Below are positions 44,254 through 56,500 of a DNA stretch of 64,000 bases, in pieces (positions within the stretch are counted from its first letter, which is position 1; each line of letters begins with the position of its first letter). Made by a program: the position numbers and the translations under genes. The stretch spans positions 53,995,198 to 54,059,197 of the forward strand of contig CM040428.1 of the NCBI GenBank assembly GCA_022702705.1, written 5' to 3'. This stretch comes from Papilionanthe hookeriana x Papilionanthe teres. Taxonomy: Eukaryota; Streptophyta; Magnoliopsida; Asparagales; Orchidaceae. A model generated the notes under the pieces. The model was not told the origin of the DNA, ran no database searches, and saw only the letters and a program-made list of their open reading frames with translations.

Positions 44254-46000
44254 TGTTGTGATAGAGGACACTGATGATCAGGAGGAAGGAGAAAGCAGAA
44301 CTGCTCAATCATATTGAGCAAGGGAAGTTCCTTAGTCACCTACTACTGAAGTCAGGAGGTCCAGCAGAGTGATACGACCGGTACACGGGTATTCTCTTTC
44401 ATTACACTATTTGATGTCAATGAATAGTGGTGAATCAGAGTGCTTTGAGGAGGTCACTCAAGTTAAAGATTCAAGGGAGTGGGAGCTTATCGTGGATAAT
44501 GAAATGCATTCTTTGGAGTTAAATCAGACTTGGGATTTGACATTATTACCAGATAGCAAAAGAGTACTACACAACAAGTGAGTCTATAAGCTGAAATAGG
44601 AGTTCGATGATAGAAAGCATTATAAGGCAAGGTTTATTGTTAAGTGGTTCCAGCATAAAGTATGAGTGGACTACACAAAGATTTTTCTCTAGTGGTGAAA
44701 ATGACAACCATCAGAGTTGTGTTGAGTCTAATAGCAGAGAAAGATTCACATTTGAAGCAAATGAATGTAAGAATATGTTTCTTACATGGAAATGTGGAAG
44801 AGAAATTATAAATGGTGCAACCACAGAGTTGCAAGCTTCCAGGAAAAGAAAGTTCGGTTTGCAGGTTAAAGAGTCTCCATGGCTTAAAACATGCCTCAAG
44901 ACAGTGGTACAAGAAGTTAGACAGATTCATGTCAGACAGTAGGTACATGAAGTGTCAGCAAACCATTTTTGCTTCATTAAGCAGTTCAATAATTGTTATA
45001 TCTTGCTCCTTTTGTATCATGCTTACTGCAGGAGCATATATGGAGAAAATCAAAAACTTAAAAGAACAATTATCAAGTGATTTCAAGATGAAGGATTTAA
45101 GTCCAACTAAAAAAAATACTCGGGATGAGAATCAACAAGGGACAGAAGTGTAGGCAGAGTATGTGAAAAGATCCTACATAGGCTCAAAATGAGTGAGTCT
45201 AAACCAGTTTGGACCCTCTTAGATGTCACTTTAAACTTTCTAAAGATTAGTGCCCGAGTCTAAAGAAAAGCAAGCACATGTAGAGAGAACTTCGCATGCT
45301 TCAACAATTAGAAATTTGATGTATGCTATGATTTGTATTAAATCAAATATTGCATATAATGGTAGTGCTCAACAGGTACATGGGTGACCCAGAAAGGCAT
45401 CATTTAGAGGCGGTGAAGTGGATTCTCGGGTATTTGAGGGCAACAATCAATACCATACTTCGTTATGAAAGTACAGGGAATAATCTACAAAGATTTGTAG
45501 ATTCAGATCTGTAAGAATATTTGGATGATAGAAGTACAACAAAGTACAAAGATTTGTAGATTAGAAGATTTGGATGATAGAAGTACAACAAAGTATATCT
45601 TCACTTTAGGGAGAACATCAATCAGTTGGATTTCTAGGTTGCAAAAGATTGTTGCACTTTCAACTATAGATGTTGAATACATTGTCATCACTAAGGATAG
45701 CAAAAAGATGATTTGACTACAAGGTTTGATGGCAGAATTGGGCAAGAAGTAGGGGATTAGAAAGCTTCATAGTGACAATATAAATACAATTCATCTAGCT
45801 AAGAACATTATTTTCATCTCAGGAAAAATCACATTCAGCCGAGGTATCACATTATATGCTCTCTTAGAAGTTATGCAATTATTATTGGAGAAGAAACAAA
45901 CAGCTCAGAATCTTGCGGACATGTTGACGAAGGTAGTAACTATCAAGAAATTGGAGCTCTGCATGGCTTCAGTTGGAGTTCATGGAGATTGAGACCAAGG
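44254..46000 (+). pseudogene. Element A reverse transcriptase and RNase H, resumed
   Basis: Begins with the acidic linker EDTDDQEEGESRTAQSY, then RRSSRVIRPVHGYSLSLHYL and the RT start ECFEEVTQVKDSREWELIVD. RT continues through SGENDNHQSCV..., FEANECKNMFLTW (in place of LKQMDVKTAFLHG, frame shifted) and SLHGLKHASRQWYKKLDRF. RNase H includes KIVALSTIDVEYIVITKDSK and ends LADMLTKVVTIKKLELCM. A 59-bp segment around 45487-45597 is duplicated in tandem. Many stops are present. Confidence 0.8.
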
Positions 46001-46093
46001 GTGAGTGACACCACAGTACTTGACTATGAAGATGGTAAAGATGAAGATACAGATCTGGATCTGTCAAGTGATATCACTCTCTAAGAGGGAGAC

Positions 46094-46728
46094 TGTTGTG
46101 TTGTGGAGTCTGATTTCTTGTGTTTGGCATGGCGTAGCCATGCCTAAATTGGCATACTTACGCCAGGCGGCGGAACCACGCTGAAATCAAGCATAGCTAT
46201 GTTGTTGTATTGCTCAGCACAGTTTTTTATCCCAAGTGGTGGAATACTTACGCCGCTACTTGGAGTGGTCACGTCGCTGAACTGTCAATCTTGTTCAGTT
46301 CCTTAATTTGTGATTTTGAGCAACGAAAGGTTATCTCTCAGATGCAGTGTTTCAATAAGATTCCTCGTGAAGTGAGGAAGAGTCGAGGAGAAGGATTTCA
46401 GCTTGCAATTTCTTATACGAGATCAAGAGGAAAGATTTGGAACAATGACCTGTAAATTCTATTGATTATAGAGAAAAGATCTGAGTGAGATTTTTTATAC
46501 ATTGCTAGTGCTTCATATTTACTTTAGTAGTGTGACTCCGAGATTTTTTCCCTTCCTTGGGTTATTCCACGTAAATCTTGGTGTGTTTTTTTTTTTTTAT
46601 ATTATTGTTGTGCTTCTATTCTCTTTTTTTTTTTCCCGGATTTCTTAAATTTATCATGATCCTATTCCGTGGTGTGGTTTTAATTTCTAATTAATCAAAG
46701 CCTAAAAGCATATAGTTCCATCCCAGCA
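46094..46728 (+). repeat. 3' LTR of Copia element A
   Basis: About 635 bp, preceded by the polypurine tract aagagggagac (46083-46093). The start may be 46094 or 46099, because tgttg is repeated there. It ends ccatcccagca. It matches 38519-39114 with many substitutions and carries extra T-runs. Confidence 0.82.
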
Positions 46729-47696
46729 ACTTTGATGATAAAATTCAGACATTGACTAACAATGGTCACGTTTTGAAAGTTAGACTGATGTAGCAATAGT
46801 TGTTAAATGAATCAAACAAATTAAAGTTGAATAATGTCAGACATTTCCTCCTCAGTGAACTAGTATGGCGATGCAAGCCAAGTGAAATCCCTTATTTAGC
46901 TTTAAATATGATATAAAAGCAGAATTTAAAATAAGATGATCACGAAGGAAGAGGCAGATACAACTCATAAAATAAGAGTTAACATACATATCATAAAAGA
47001 ACCAAATCTCAAGAGCATCTGGGTGGAAGATTGGTAGTGGCCTAAAATAAGCTTAAGTTGACCTCTAATCATAATTTATCATCGCTGGGATCTCATTCCT
47101 TTCTTACAAACGGCTGTGATCTCCACTCTCAAGCAGCGCTTCCCTTTCCTTGGCGTAGTAAACAAACAAAGAAGAATAGAAAAGCTTGAGCAATATTTCT
47201 TTCAATCACATAAAAATCTAAATACAAGACAAGATCATAATTTTTGTAAACGAGAAATAAAATACACAAAAGCAAAAGGTAGAGCATTCATGGCTTAGGA
47301 AGAAGAGTAATGGAGGGAAGGCCCTGAAGCTTTCAAAGTTAATTTTCAAAAATTTCAACAAGGATCGAAAGGCAATCATTTAAGTCATTACCAAAGCTTA
47401 AACCATCATTATCTAACACAAAAACTCATAAAAGACATAAGACGTAAAACTATCCTAAAGACATGTACAACACAAATTTAACATAATATAAAATTGGACG
47501 TCACATGGGTTCATCAACGAAACATACAATACAGAAAATTTTAGTTTTAACATACTGACACCGATCATAATCCATACCTCATGATCTTATTGTAGAGAAA
47601 AAAAGGAAGCTCTAACTTTCTAACACCCAATGAGGAAATCCACTGTACATATTTACGAAGAGCCTAAAACTCAGAATATCCATTCCAGCAAGCATT
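46729..47696. other. 3' flank of the HMA5-like gene
   Basis: No second gene is supported. The right end must contain the 3' UTR of the copper ATPase, whose stop codon lies at 47697-47699 on the minus strand; no unambiguous polyadenylation signal was identified. The rest is AT-rich spacer between the gene and Copia element A. Confidence 0.45.
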
Positions 47697-48113
47697 TCAC
47701 TCAACCGTGATGCCTTTCATCTGAAGGGAATCCAACTTCTTCGGCCTGCTATAATTCTTAAGCAAGAGAGACCACATAACAACACTGACTGAAGAAGCTG
47801 CCATAGCAGCCCCCGCAACCCATGGAGGCAATCGGAACCTTGTCAATGGAAATAGGACTCCGGCAGCAATAGGAATGCCGATGATGTTGTAACCGAGCGC
47901 CCATACATAGTTCATCCGAATCCGAGAGAAGGTTTTCCTTGATAGATCTATAGCAGTTATAACATCCTCTAAGTTGCTTTTCATGAGAACAATATCAGCA
48001 GCTTCGATAGCGATGTCGGTGCCGGCGCCTATTGCCATGCCTACATCGGCAGATACGAGTGCCGGCGAGTCATTGATACCATCGCCAACCATGGCCACAA
48101 TTAGCCCGGACAT
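47697..48113 (-). CDS. HMA5: HMA5-like exon 6 (last): P-domain end, TM7-TM8
   Basis: 417 nt including the stop. Acceptor tttgtag-like (cttgtag) is at 48114-48115. It carries VAMVGDGINDSPAL, the Mg2+-binding end of the phosphorylation domain; then MNYVWALGYNIIGIPIAAG in TM7 with the conserved Asn and Tyr, and MAASSVSVV in TM8 with Met and Ser of the copper site. It ends KGITVE. Confidence 0.94.
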   Translation of the reverse strand: MSGLIVAMVGDGINDSPALVSADVGMAIGAGTDIAIEAADIVLMKSNLEDVITAIDLSRKTFSRIRMNYVWALGYNIIGIPIAAGVLFPLTRFRLPPWVAGAAMAASSVSVVMWSLLLKNYSRPKKLDSLQMKGITVE

Positions 48114-48743
48114 CTACAAGTATGGCACTATGTTAATGAATTTAAGAAAAAAAGGGAAATTTGCATAGATAGAACACAATTCTTATGAATTCACATAGCC
48201 CAAACCAAGACTTCCAAATTTAGATATATGGCACTTTAGTGCTTTAAATCTATGCAGAAAATATTTGATTTTTATGAAATGATGATAGTGCTATTTTTTG
48301 ATGTGCTATTAAAAAGTTTAGTTATATGTGTACAAATATAAAGGTTTAGGTGCGAGATATGTAAATATCTACCAATTGTGTTCTATGTACGTAAATGCCC
48401 CTGAAAAAATATTATATTGATTATGAAATGAAACTGTTAAGATTGAAATATGACAAAAATTAAGAAAGATTTGACAAATGATTATTTACAGGAGATGATG
48501 GAGTAGTAATGATAGAGTTTTCCATTTTGATGATGACTTGAGCATTACAATTTAGAAGATGCAAGCATTTACATGCATAGCACCTAATTCCTATGTATTT
48601 ACATGTCTAGTGCCTAAACTTTCCTTTTTACATTTATACCACTCAAATCTTTCTTAGCACATCCAAAAAGTATCACCATTTTAACTTTTAAAGAAGTAAT
48701 ATACACTTTTTCAGGCATAAGTAAGGTGGTATCTTAAAGTTCA

Positions 48744-48809
<66 letters not shown>

Positions 48810-51800
48810 AACTTTAGATGTTAAATGTGTAAATACGCAGGAATTTGGTGGTATGTATCTAAATCTTCCAACTTAATATTAAAAAACAATAAAGGAAAAA
48901 GGAGGCCAAATCTAACATGCCTTGATCGATGTTTTACAAATTATAAGCACAAATACAGTTACAAACTCTTTTAAAACCCTTTTAATAGGAACGGATGCAG
49001 AATTAAAATTTATGCATTCATCCAAAGTAGTTCGGATATGGTTGATAATGACAATGAAATCAGTATAGACAGTTCAGAAATAATGACAATCTTAAGTAAA
49101 ATCAAAGTACCTGAAGTTCTTTCATTTTTTCTGCCTTCTCTCCTGGCTTTGCTTCAGCAACAATGGTGGCTATCCCAACCTCTTTGGCAATGGCCTTTGC
49201 AGTGCCCCAATTGTCTCCCGTCACCATAATACTCTTCACATTCATGGATTTGAGAATGGATATGACATCTTGGGCGCCCGGTTTCAGAGGATCAGAAATT
49301 GAAATCACTCCCACGATCTCCTTGTTCATGGCCACAAGGATTCCTGTTTGGGCCACTTCTTCTGCTTGCATAAGAAGTTCTGAAGCTTGATCAGGGATTT
49401 CAATGCCAGAATCAAGCATCAAACTCTTGTTCCCCACTAAGAGCTCTTTGTTTCCAATTATGGCTTTCACTCCATGACCAGTGACAGAGATGAACTTTTG
49501 TGCTTGGGGCCAAGCATAATTTTCTTCTTCTCTGAACTTCTTCGCATACTCCACAATAGCTTTAGCCAAGGGGTGCTCGCTGTTTGCCTGTTTAGAATGT
49601 AATAAGTTGTCAAATAGAAATGTTTTGAGAAGAATATTATAGAAGCTTGTTGAAATCTAATTAATTAATGGAGATTAAACATATGCTGATGAATATTGAA
49701 AATGAACATCATTGGCTTATGCGCAGCTATTTTGTATTTTACAATTCAATGAAGGGAAAATAAACACCCCAGAAATTCAGATTTAGTTGAGTTTCACTAT
49801 ATGAAATTATTAATAATATAAAATTTTATAACAGGATCAACAAAATAGATGTTTTTCATACAGACCACCCAATAAGCATGTATTTACACATCTAACACCA
49901 AACTTCAATTTTTAAAATTATACCACCCAAATTTCTCACACCAAACAATACCACCATTTTAACTTTTAGAAAAAAAAAATAAGTGAAATACACCTTTTCA
50001 TGCATAGTTAAGCTGGCATGCAAGTCAAAAATTGAAGTTTAGGTGTTAGATATATAAATATATATATATATGATTTTTGTGGTATGTATGCAAATCTTCC
50101 TTTAAAGTATTGTTAAGGGTTAATGATACCAACCTCAGCAGCCGCAACATATTCATAGAAATCACGCAAGGCCATATTCTTCAAAAGCTTTGTACTTAAG
50201 ACAACTGGCTTCCCCGTCGTAAGAGTACCTGTCTTGTCGAAAACAATGCAGTTAACCTGAGAGAAAAATAAATTTTCCGTGTAAATGTCCATAAAGCATC
50301 CAAAAAGTGGAAACAATAAATTGTAAAAATATGAGAAAAGCTTCAATATCATTGTACTGAATGATAATATAGTTGAATTATGTTGAATACTAAATTAGCA
50401 ATGTGTTACAATTTGGGTTTTTTTGTAATAAGTCGTAATGTTAGTAACTACTACCACGGAGCTAGTGCTGAAAGAATAACTTCTTGCTCGCATTAAACTC
50501 GAGTTCATAGAAATATTGTTCGAAAGTAACTAAAAATTCAATAGAGTTATAATGATCACCATTATAGCATGCATTGCCTGCCCAAGTACACAGTCTACTC
50601 CCTAAACGCATCTTAAACTTCATTTTCAATTTTAAATTTTCATCCTCCCATACCATCACATGACTGCAGTACAATAGAAGGATAACCAATTAGTCAGGAG
50701 AACAACTACCGACCATAAACAAGCCAATTTTAACAAGTTTAGGCAAACAATTTTGGGGGAATCTTAATGAGAAATTTTCACAGAGAAAGACATCAAGCAA
50801 TGAAGATTGCCTCCAATGTGGTCTAGAAGAATAAAAAAAGGGGCATTTACATACCACTTAACTCTTATGTATTTATATATCTAACACCTAAATTTTGCTT
50901 TTTAGATTTACACTGCCCAAATCTTTCATTTCACATAAAAATACCACCATTTTAACTTTTGAAAAGTTGAATACATCTTTTCATGCATAGCTAAGGTGGT
51001 ATGTATGTACCAATTAAGTTTAGGAGTTAGATAACTAAATACATGGAATTGAGTGGTATTTATGTAGTTTCTATGCAACGAAGGGATAAATAAAGCTAAC
51101 ATATATCAAGCACGCATTGGCAGAAGCATCAAACAGGGCATTAAAAAAAAAGCTAAGAAGCCAAAATTCAAGCATGCATTTGAGTTTATAAATGATTCAA
51201 TTCAAGAAATTACAAATTACATACCTTATGAGCACTCTCAAGAGCTTGACCTCCTTTTATCAACACACCCTGAGAAGCACCAACTCCAGTTCCCACCATA
51301 ACAGCAGTGGGGGTTGCCAAGCCAAGTGCACATGGACATGCGATGACCATCACTGATATGCCAAATTGAAGGGCGAGCTGAAAGCTATCCATTGAAGGTG
51401 GAATCCAAGATTTTGGATAGCCATTGTATTTTCCCACTAGAAACCAAGTTAGCCAAGTTAAGAGCGAGAGAAGAATGACCTACAAATAAAACAAAGAAAA
51501 CAAAATTTTTAAACATACAAAATTTAGAATGTTAAGTTCTTAAAAATGGATCCTAACTATCAATCTATTAAATGAATAAAATGGATCAGGATAATAGGTG
51601 TATCCAAATATAGGAAAACAACATATAACTTGAGGCATGGTATGGTATACGCATATAATACTTTCATATAAAATCGTCTAATGTTGGTTCCATGAGCTAA
51701 ATGGCATTTAGAATGTCATATAAAATGTCTTGAACCAATAGTATATTTGGCCCACATTCTATTTCGAATGATAGTATAGCAGATGCTTTGTATGAGATAA

Positions 51801-52626
51801 AATGGAACATGCAGTTTGTTGATCTCATGTGCTTTAGTGCTTTGAGAAAAAATTAAGAATTGTAATTCCTACTTCACATGACTAAGTTATTGCTTTGAGT
51901 CCTACAGTGGCTCCACATGATTAAGTTATTTTTGAGTAATACTTGGTGATGTTAAAAAGTGCTTATCCTCACATATACTCACAAGATGATTCGATCGAAC
52001 ATGGTAAGAGTAGCAAACAAAGAAGGTGACACTGCATTATCAAATGTGAAATGCTTCGATGTTCGTCAAAAGTGAACCAAAATGATGTGCGATTACAACT
52101 CGAATTCCGCCGTCGTGATCATAACATGAAAATTGCATAAAGATAAGTCTTTCATGATCAAAAGGAGAAAGCATGGTGAAAATGGCAGGCTAGCGGTGCA
52201 AAGAGCGTAATTCAGACCCAAATCATCTCAATCATCGACAAGCTCACCGAAAAAGATCTCTGATGCTAAAACGAACCCTGCGAGCTGGTCTGAAATATCA
52301 AAATTGTCTAAAAGAGAGAATATATGATAAAAAAGAGCAAGTGTGGTGAAATCGATATGATACTAGTGCGACACATGTAATCGTGCTCAAATCAACTCGA
52401 TCAAAAATAAGGTTATAAAAACGACTTCCAATACCAAAACGGACCGCACAAGCATGTCAGGGACATCGATTTTGCCTTTGAGCAATATCCATATTGGGAG
52501 GTCTTACTAAATGAATAATCAACACAAATTGTGATATTTGAATTTAAAATATTTAAAATTTTTATTAAAACAACCGATTTGAAAAGAGGGTGAGAAATAA
52601 AAAATTGCTAATGAAATTATAATTTG

Positions 52627-52663
<37 letters not shown>

Positions 52664-53533
52664 ATCCCTCTTTCTCTTGCAAGGGGAAAGCCACCGCCTA
52701 ATCTCCCATCTTACACGTGGCTTTTGCCTTAGCTTTGACCAATAAAGTTTTGCCATTTCCAAAAAAAAATATAAATATAATAATAATAATAAATTAGGGA
52801 AAAAAAATGTTAAATCAAAAGCTTATACCAGAAAAAAAAAATGTTGAAGCAATATAATGAGTTATCTAAAGATAAACAGAAGCAATCACACTTCTAAACT
52901 ACAAAACTCAAGAAAAAGAATTTAATATGCATACTGGACTTTTATATCTCTATAAGAAATATTTTATTATATTAGTCTTTCAAATGAAATATTTGAATAT
53001 ACAAATACATGCATCAATTACCTTTCTAAATAAAACACACCAAATTTTTATATACATTAATTTTAACTCTACTTTTATTTTATACATTTTATATACACAC
53101 CTGTATCTGTGAGAATCACCGTCAACAAACTTAACACATTTTTCGTCGATATTGCCCTGTCGACTCTCGTCGGCACAGCGGTTAGCGATCTATACATCAC
53201 AATTGTCTCTGGTGGAAAAACCCTTACCTGCCCCTGGCCCCTGGCCGATATTATCTTAACTATACAATTATCTGGGATTATAGAAAAACTCTATGTGTGT
53301 GGGTACACTGACGTCCCCAACCTGTACTAGTAGGGAGTAAACAACTCTAAATATACACATACAAACATTCATATATAAGTTATTTCATTCTTCAATATCA
53401 TACATTTTTTTTTATGAAAAATTTACCTCTATCTGCTGATGAACTAATGCAAATTTACTATATCGATAAGTGGAATCAACTAATATATATGCACGTTTAT
53501 TAAAATTGTAGATGTTAACTAATAATGTGATAT

Positions 53534-53574
<41 letters not shown>

Positions 53575-56500
53575 CAAAAGAAGCCCTAGGACCTATATTG
53601 ATTTAAAAGCGATTACAGAGGCTTCAAGAGAGGGCCCATGGAGCCCTTCCCCTGTGATACAATGCTATCAAAAAAGATCCAAAATATTCAAAAATTACAG
53701 AACAAAGTCAAAAGCGAGAACGTGATACTCTCGCTCTGTTTCTTGAAGATCCATGGAGTAATCTCTTTAATGCTACTCCATTACCCCGAGTCACCGAGGT
53801 ATCATCAAATAGAGTGTAACCTCGGCTTCTTCTTCCTCGAGAACGATAAACCCGTCGCCTTCTCCATCATCTTCTTCTTCTATTCTTCTTCTTCTACTTC
53901 TTCCTCTTCCGTAGAGTCCCGCCGATTCTCGTCGTGGGTTCGACAATCGTAGTGGAATTCTTCTTTTCCGCCGAAAGTTCGGATGTATCCGTTGGAGCGG
54001 ACGACCAAAGTAGCCCCCTGACGGCTTCGCGCACGTGAAGAAGTGCCGCACTTCCAGCTTGTTCGCGAACCATCAGTAACCTCCGGAGCGGCAATTTGTA
54101 TAACCGACTGAGACTTCTCCCCGACAGCCATGTCACTCGAGTTTAAACTTTTATCAAGCATCAGATGCTACCCTATTCTCCCGAGCTGTGTAGCGTCAAC
54201 TCTATGTTGGAAATTTCCAACAACAGCAGAAGGCCCAGCAGCCCTTTTCCTCGAGGGAGGATGCAGTCTATAGCAGGTGTCTATAATGTGCCCGAACATT
54301 CTGCAATGTTGCCAAAAGAGAGGTTTGCTCTCCACCACAGCCTCCTACCAAAACCCATCCGCACCATCAGTGATTCAAAAACGATCCACATTAGGGATAG
54401 TGAAATCTCTCTCCACTTGAACCCTGACACCAACTTGAGAGACCGTATCAAAAGTAAGAGCATCAACTCTGAGAGGAGTACCGAGAGCTTGGCTAATGTT
54501 TTACAAAGCACGTGGATAGTACAAATGAAAGGGAAGCCCCGGAAGTTTGAACCAAATAGGAACGATAGGAGGTTCCTTGATGGTCAAAATAAAGAGTCTA
54601 TTCGATAGTCTTCATGTAAGTGTCAGCGAATCAAAACCGATCGTCGAGCAAAGAGTTCAAAGATAGCTTTCTTCCTTTCGTATCCGAACGAGTAAGTTGT
54701 CCGTCATCTAACACTCCCAATTTCATCCACCAATAAGCTTTCGCATTCTCAAAAATTTTCTAACTAAATCCATCTTGGGCGACCAAATCGAATTTCCTAA
54801 CTAAAGTAAATTTAACATCATCTGAGAGAACCTTCATTTTCAAGCATGGTGAAGATAACAAAGCAGTGCTTCCCATCTTTAGTACCAATCGGCCCGATAT
54901 TTTGTCACCACGCGTGTCATGAAATTCTGTAGAAAAAAGAGGTGATCATCATGGGAATTGCCGCCCACAGCCCAAAGATACGAAGCCTTAGATGCCATCG
55001 TAAAGAAGTCGTCGAGCGGCCTCTGGATTCCGCGAACCGCGCAAGCAAGCACGCACACCGGCTGTGTTCCACCGTGCCACGGAAGTGCGGCCGGAAATGC
55101 CCGGAAGTCGCTCGAGCTCCCACAACAGAAATCATCGAGCCTCGCAAAGCGCGGGCCGGAGGGGAGCCGAGCTTCGTCGACAGAGACGAGTCGGCGCAGA
55201 AACGACAACAACTTGCGTCGTTCGTCACCCGAAGAACGACGGAAGAGACGAGCGGGCCACTGGAGCCCTCTTCTCACGCGCAGCCGAGGCGCTGAGCTCC
55301 CAGATTGCGAGTGAGGAAACAGTCGGCGTCGAGCATGATTCATCGTCGCAGTAAACCGCGAGGTTCGCACGAGCCAGTGAGGTGACGTCGTCGTAGTAGG
55401 AGACGACGAAGGATCGAGCAGATGACGCGGAGCTCGACGGATCGAAGCAGCGAGACACAGCACCGCAGATCCCCTTCGTCGACTAAAACTGTCGACGAAA
55501 CCAGAGGACGAAGACTACGCTAGAGTTCGCCATTACGGCGAAACCCTTGCGGAGCGACGAAGACGAAGACGCGTCGCATCTTATATATCTACATGTACAT
55601 ATATATATATACACATACATATATATATGTGTGATCATGTGATAAGCTTATATGTAGACCTCTACTAAAGTCATATGTAAACCTCCACTAAAGCTATGCA
55701 ATGATCTGATATCATCCTAAACTAAATTGTTATGCAGCTTATTTATAGACTTCTACTAAAGTCATAAGAAGACCTCTACTAAAGTTATGCGATGATCTGA
55801 TATCATCCCAAACTAAATTGTTATGAGCTTATATGTAGACCTCTATTAAAATTATGCGATGATCTGATATCATCTCATACTAAGTTATGTAGTTTATATG
55901 TAGACATCTACTAAAGTCATATGTAGACTTCTACTAAAGTTATGTAAAAATCTGATATCATCCTACACTAAACTGTTATGCAACTATATTCAACATGCAC
56001 ATCTATCTTGTCTGATAATAGGAAGAATTTATTGTTAAACTAGGGAATACATGAAATCAAACATGTAAATTTAATAGAATAGTTACTATAATTTTAAAAT
56101 ATAATTACTCACCTCAATTATTAGAAGATTTTTTTATTAGCTTAATCCTCCACTTAACATACTTGTTATTCTCCTCGACCTCAATTGACTTAATTTCATA
56201 CTAACATAATATATATATATATATATAATTTAATGTATATACAATTATAATAAACAATTCTAACACATAAGTATACCTTAACTCGCAAAATAGGGGTTCG
56301 ATAGGCTTCAGTTCTCTGCTTCACGCCCACAAATCTTCCTCTTCTCTTGTATTGGAAATTCACATCATGATGCTCCCTCAAAATTCATAATTTAATAGTT
56401 TTGATCCTAATAAAAATCAAACTTTCTTAAAATTAATTTACTATACAAAAAAAATATAATTTTCTTAGTTAATTAAAATTTTAACTTACCTAATATAACC

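Larger units (their letters stand above)
38519..46728 (+). mobile_element. Ty1/Copia element A, interrupted by element B
   Basis: 5' LTR 38519-39114 and 3' LTR about 46094-46728 share start (TGTTGTGGAG), end (CAACA / CAGCA) and many internal blocks (gcatagctatg, gtggaatacttac, tgattgtgtagagaagatc-like). A PBS follows the 5' LTR (TGATATCAGAGC at 39117-39128, one change from TGGTATCAGAGC). Gag starts at about 39157 and runs on through the zinc knuckle and protease remnants to WHRKLGHI (about 40290). Element B then intervenes, and A resumes at about 44254 just before its reverse transcriptase, continuing through RNase H to about 45990. The A integrase is missing, so insertion was accompanied or followed by deletion. 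No matching target duplication was seen at the outer ends. Confidence 0.8.

Noticed and set aside
38514..46733. Target site duplication of Copia element A
   Set aside because: atcag on the left and acttt on the right do not match; the ends may be altered or recombinant.
53109..53330. 73-codon + strand open frame in HMA5-like intron 2
   Set aside because: No family resemblance, no splice or start context, surrounded by AT-rich repeat DNA.
54879..55463. 194-codon minus-strand open frame as a host gene
   Set aside because: It lies in a GC-rich stretch upstream of LINE ORF1 inside an intron of the HMA5-like gene; no domain is recognised, so it is described only as part of the LINE fragment.
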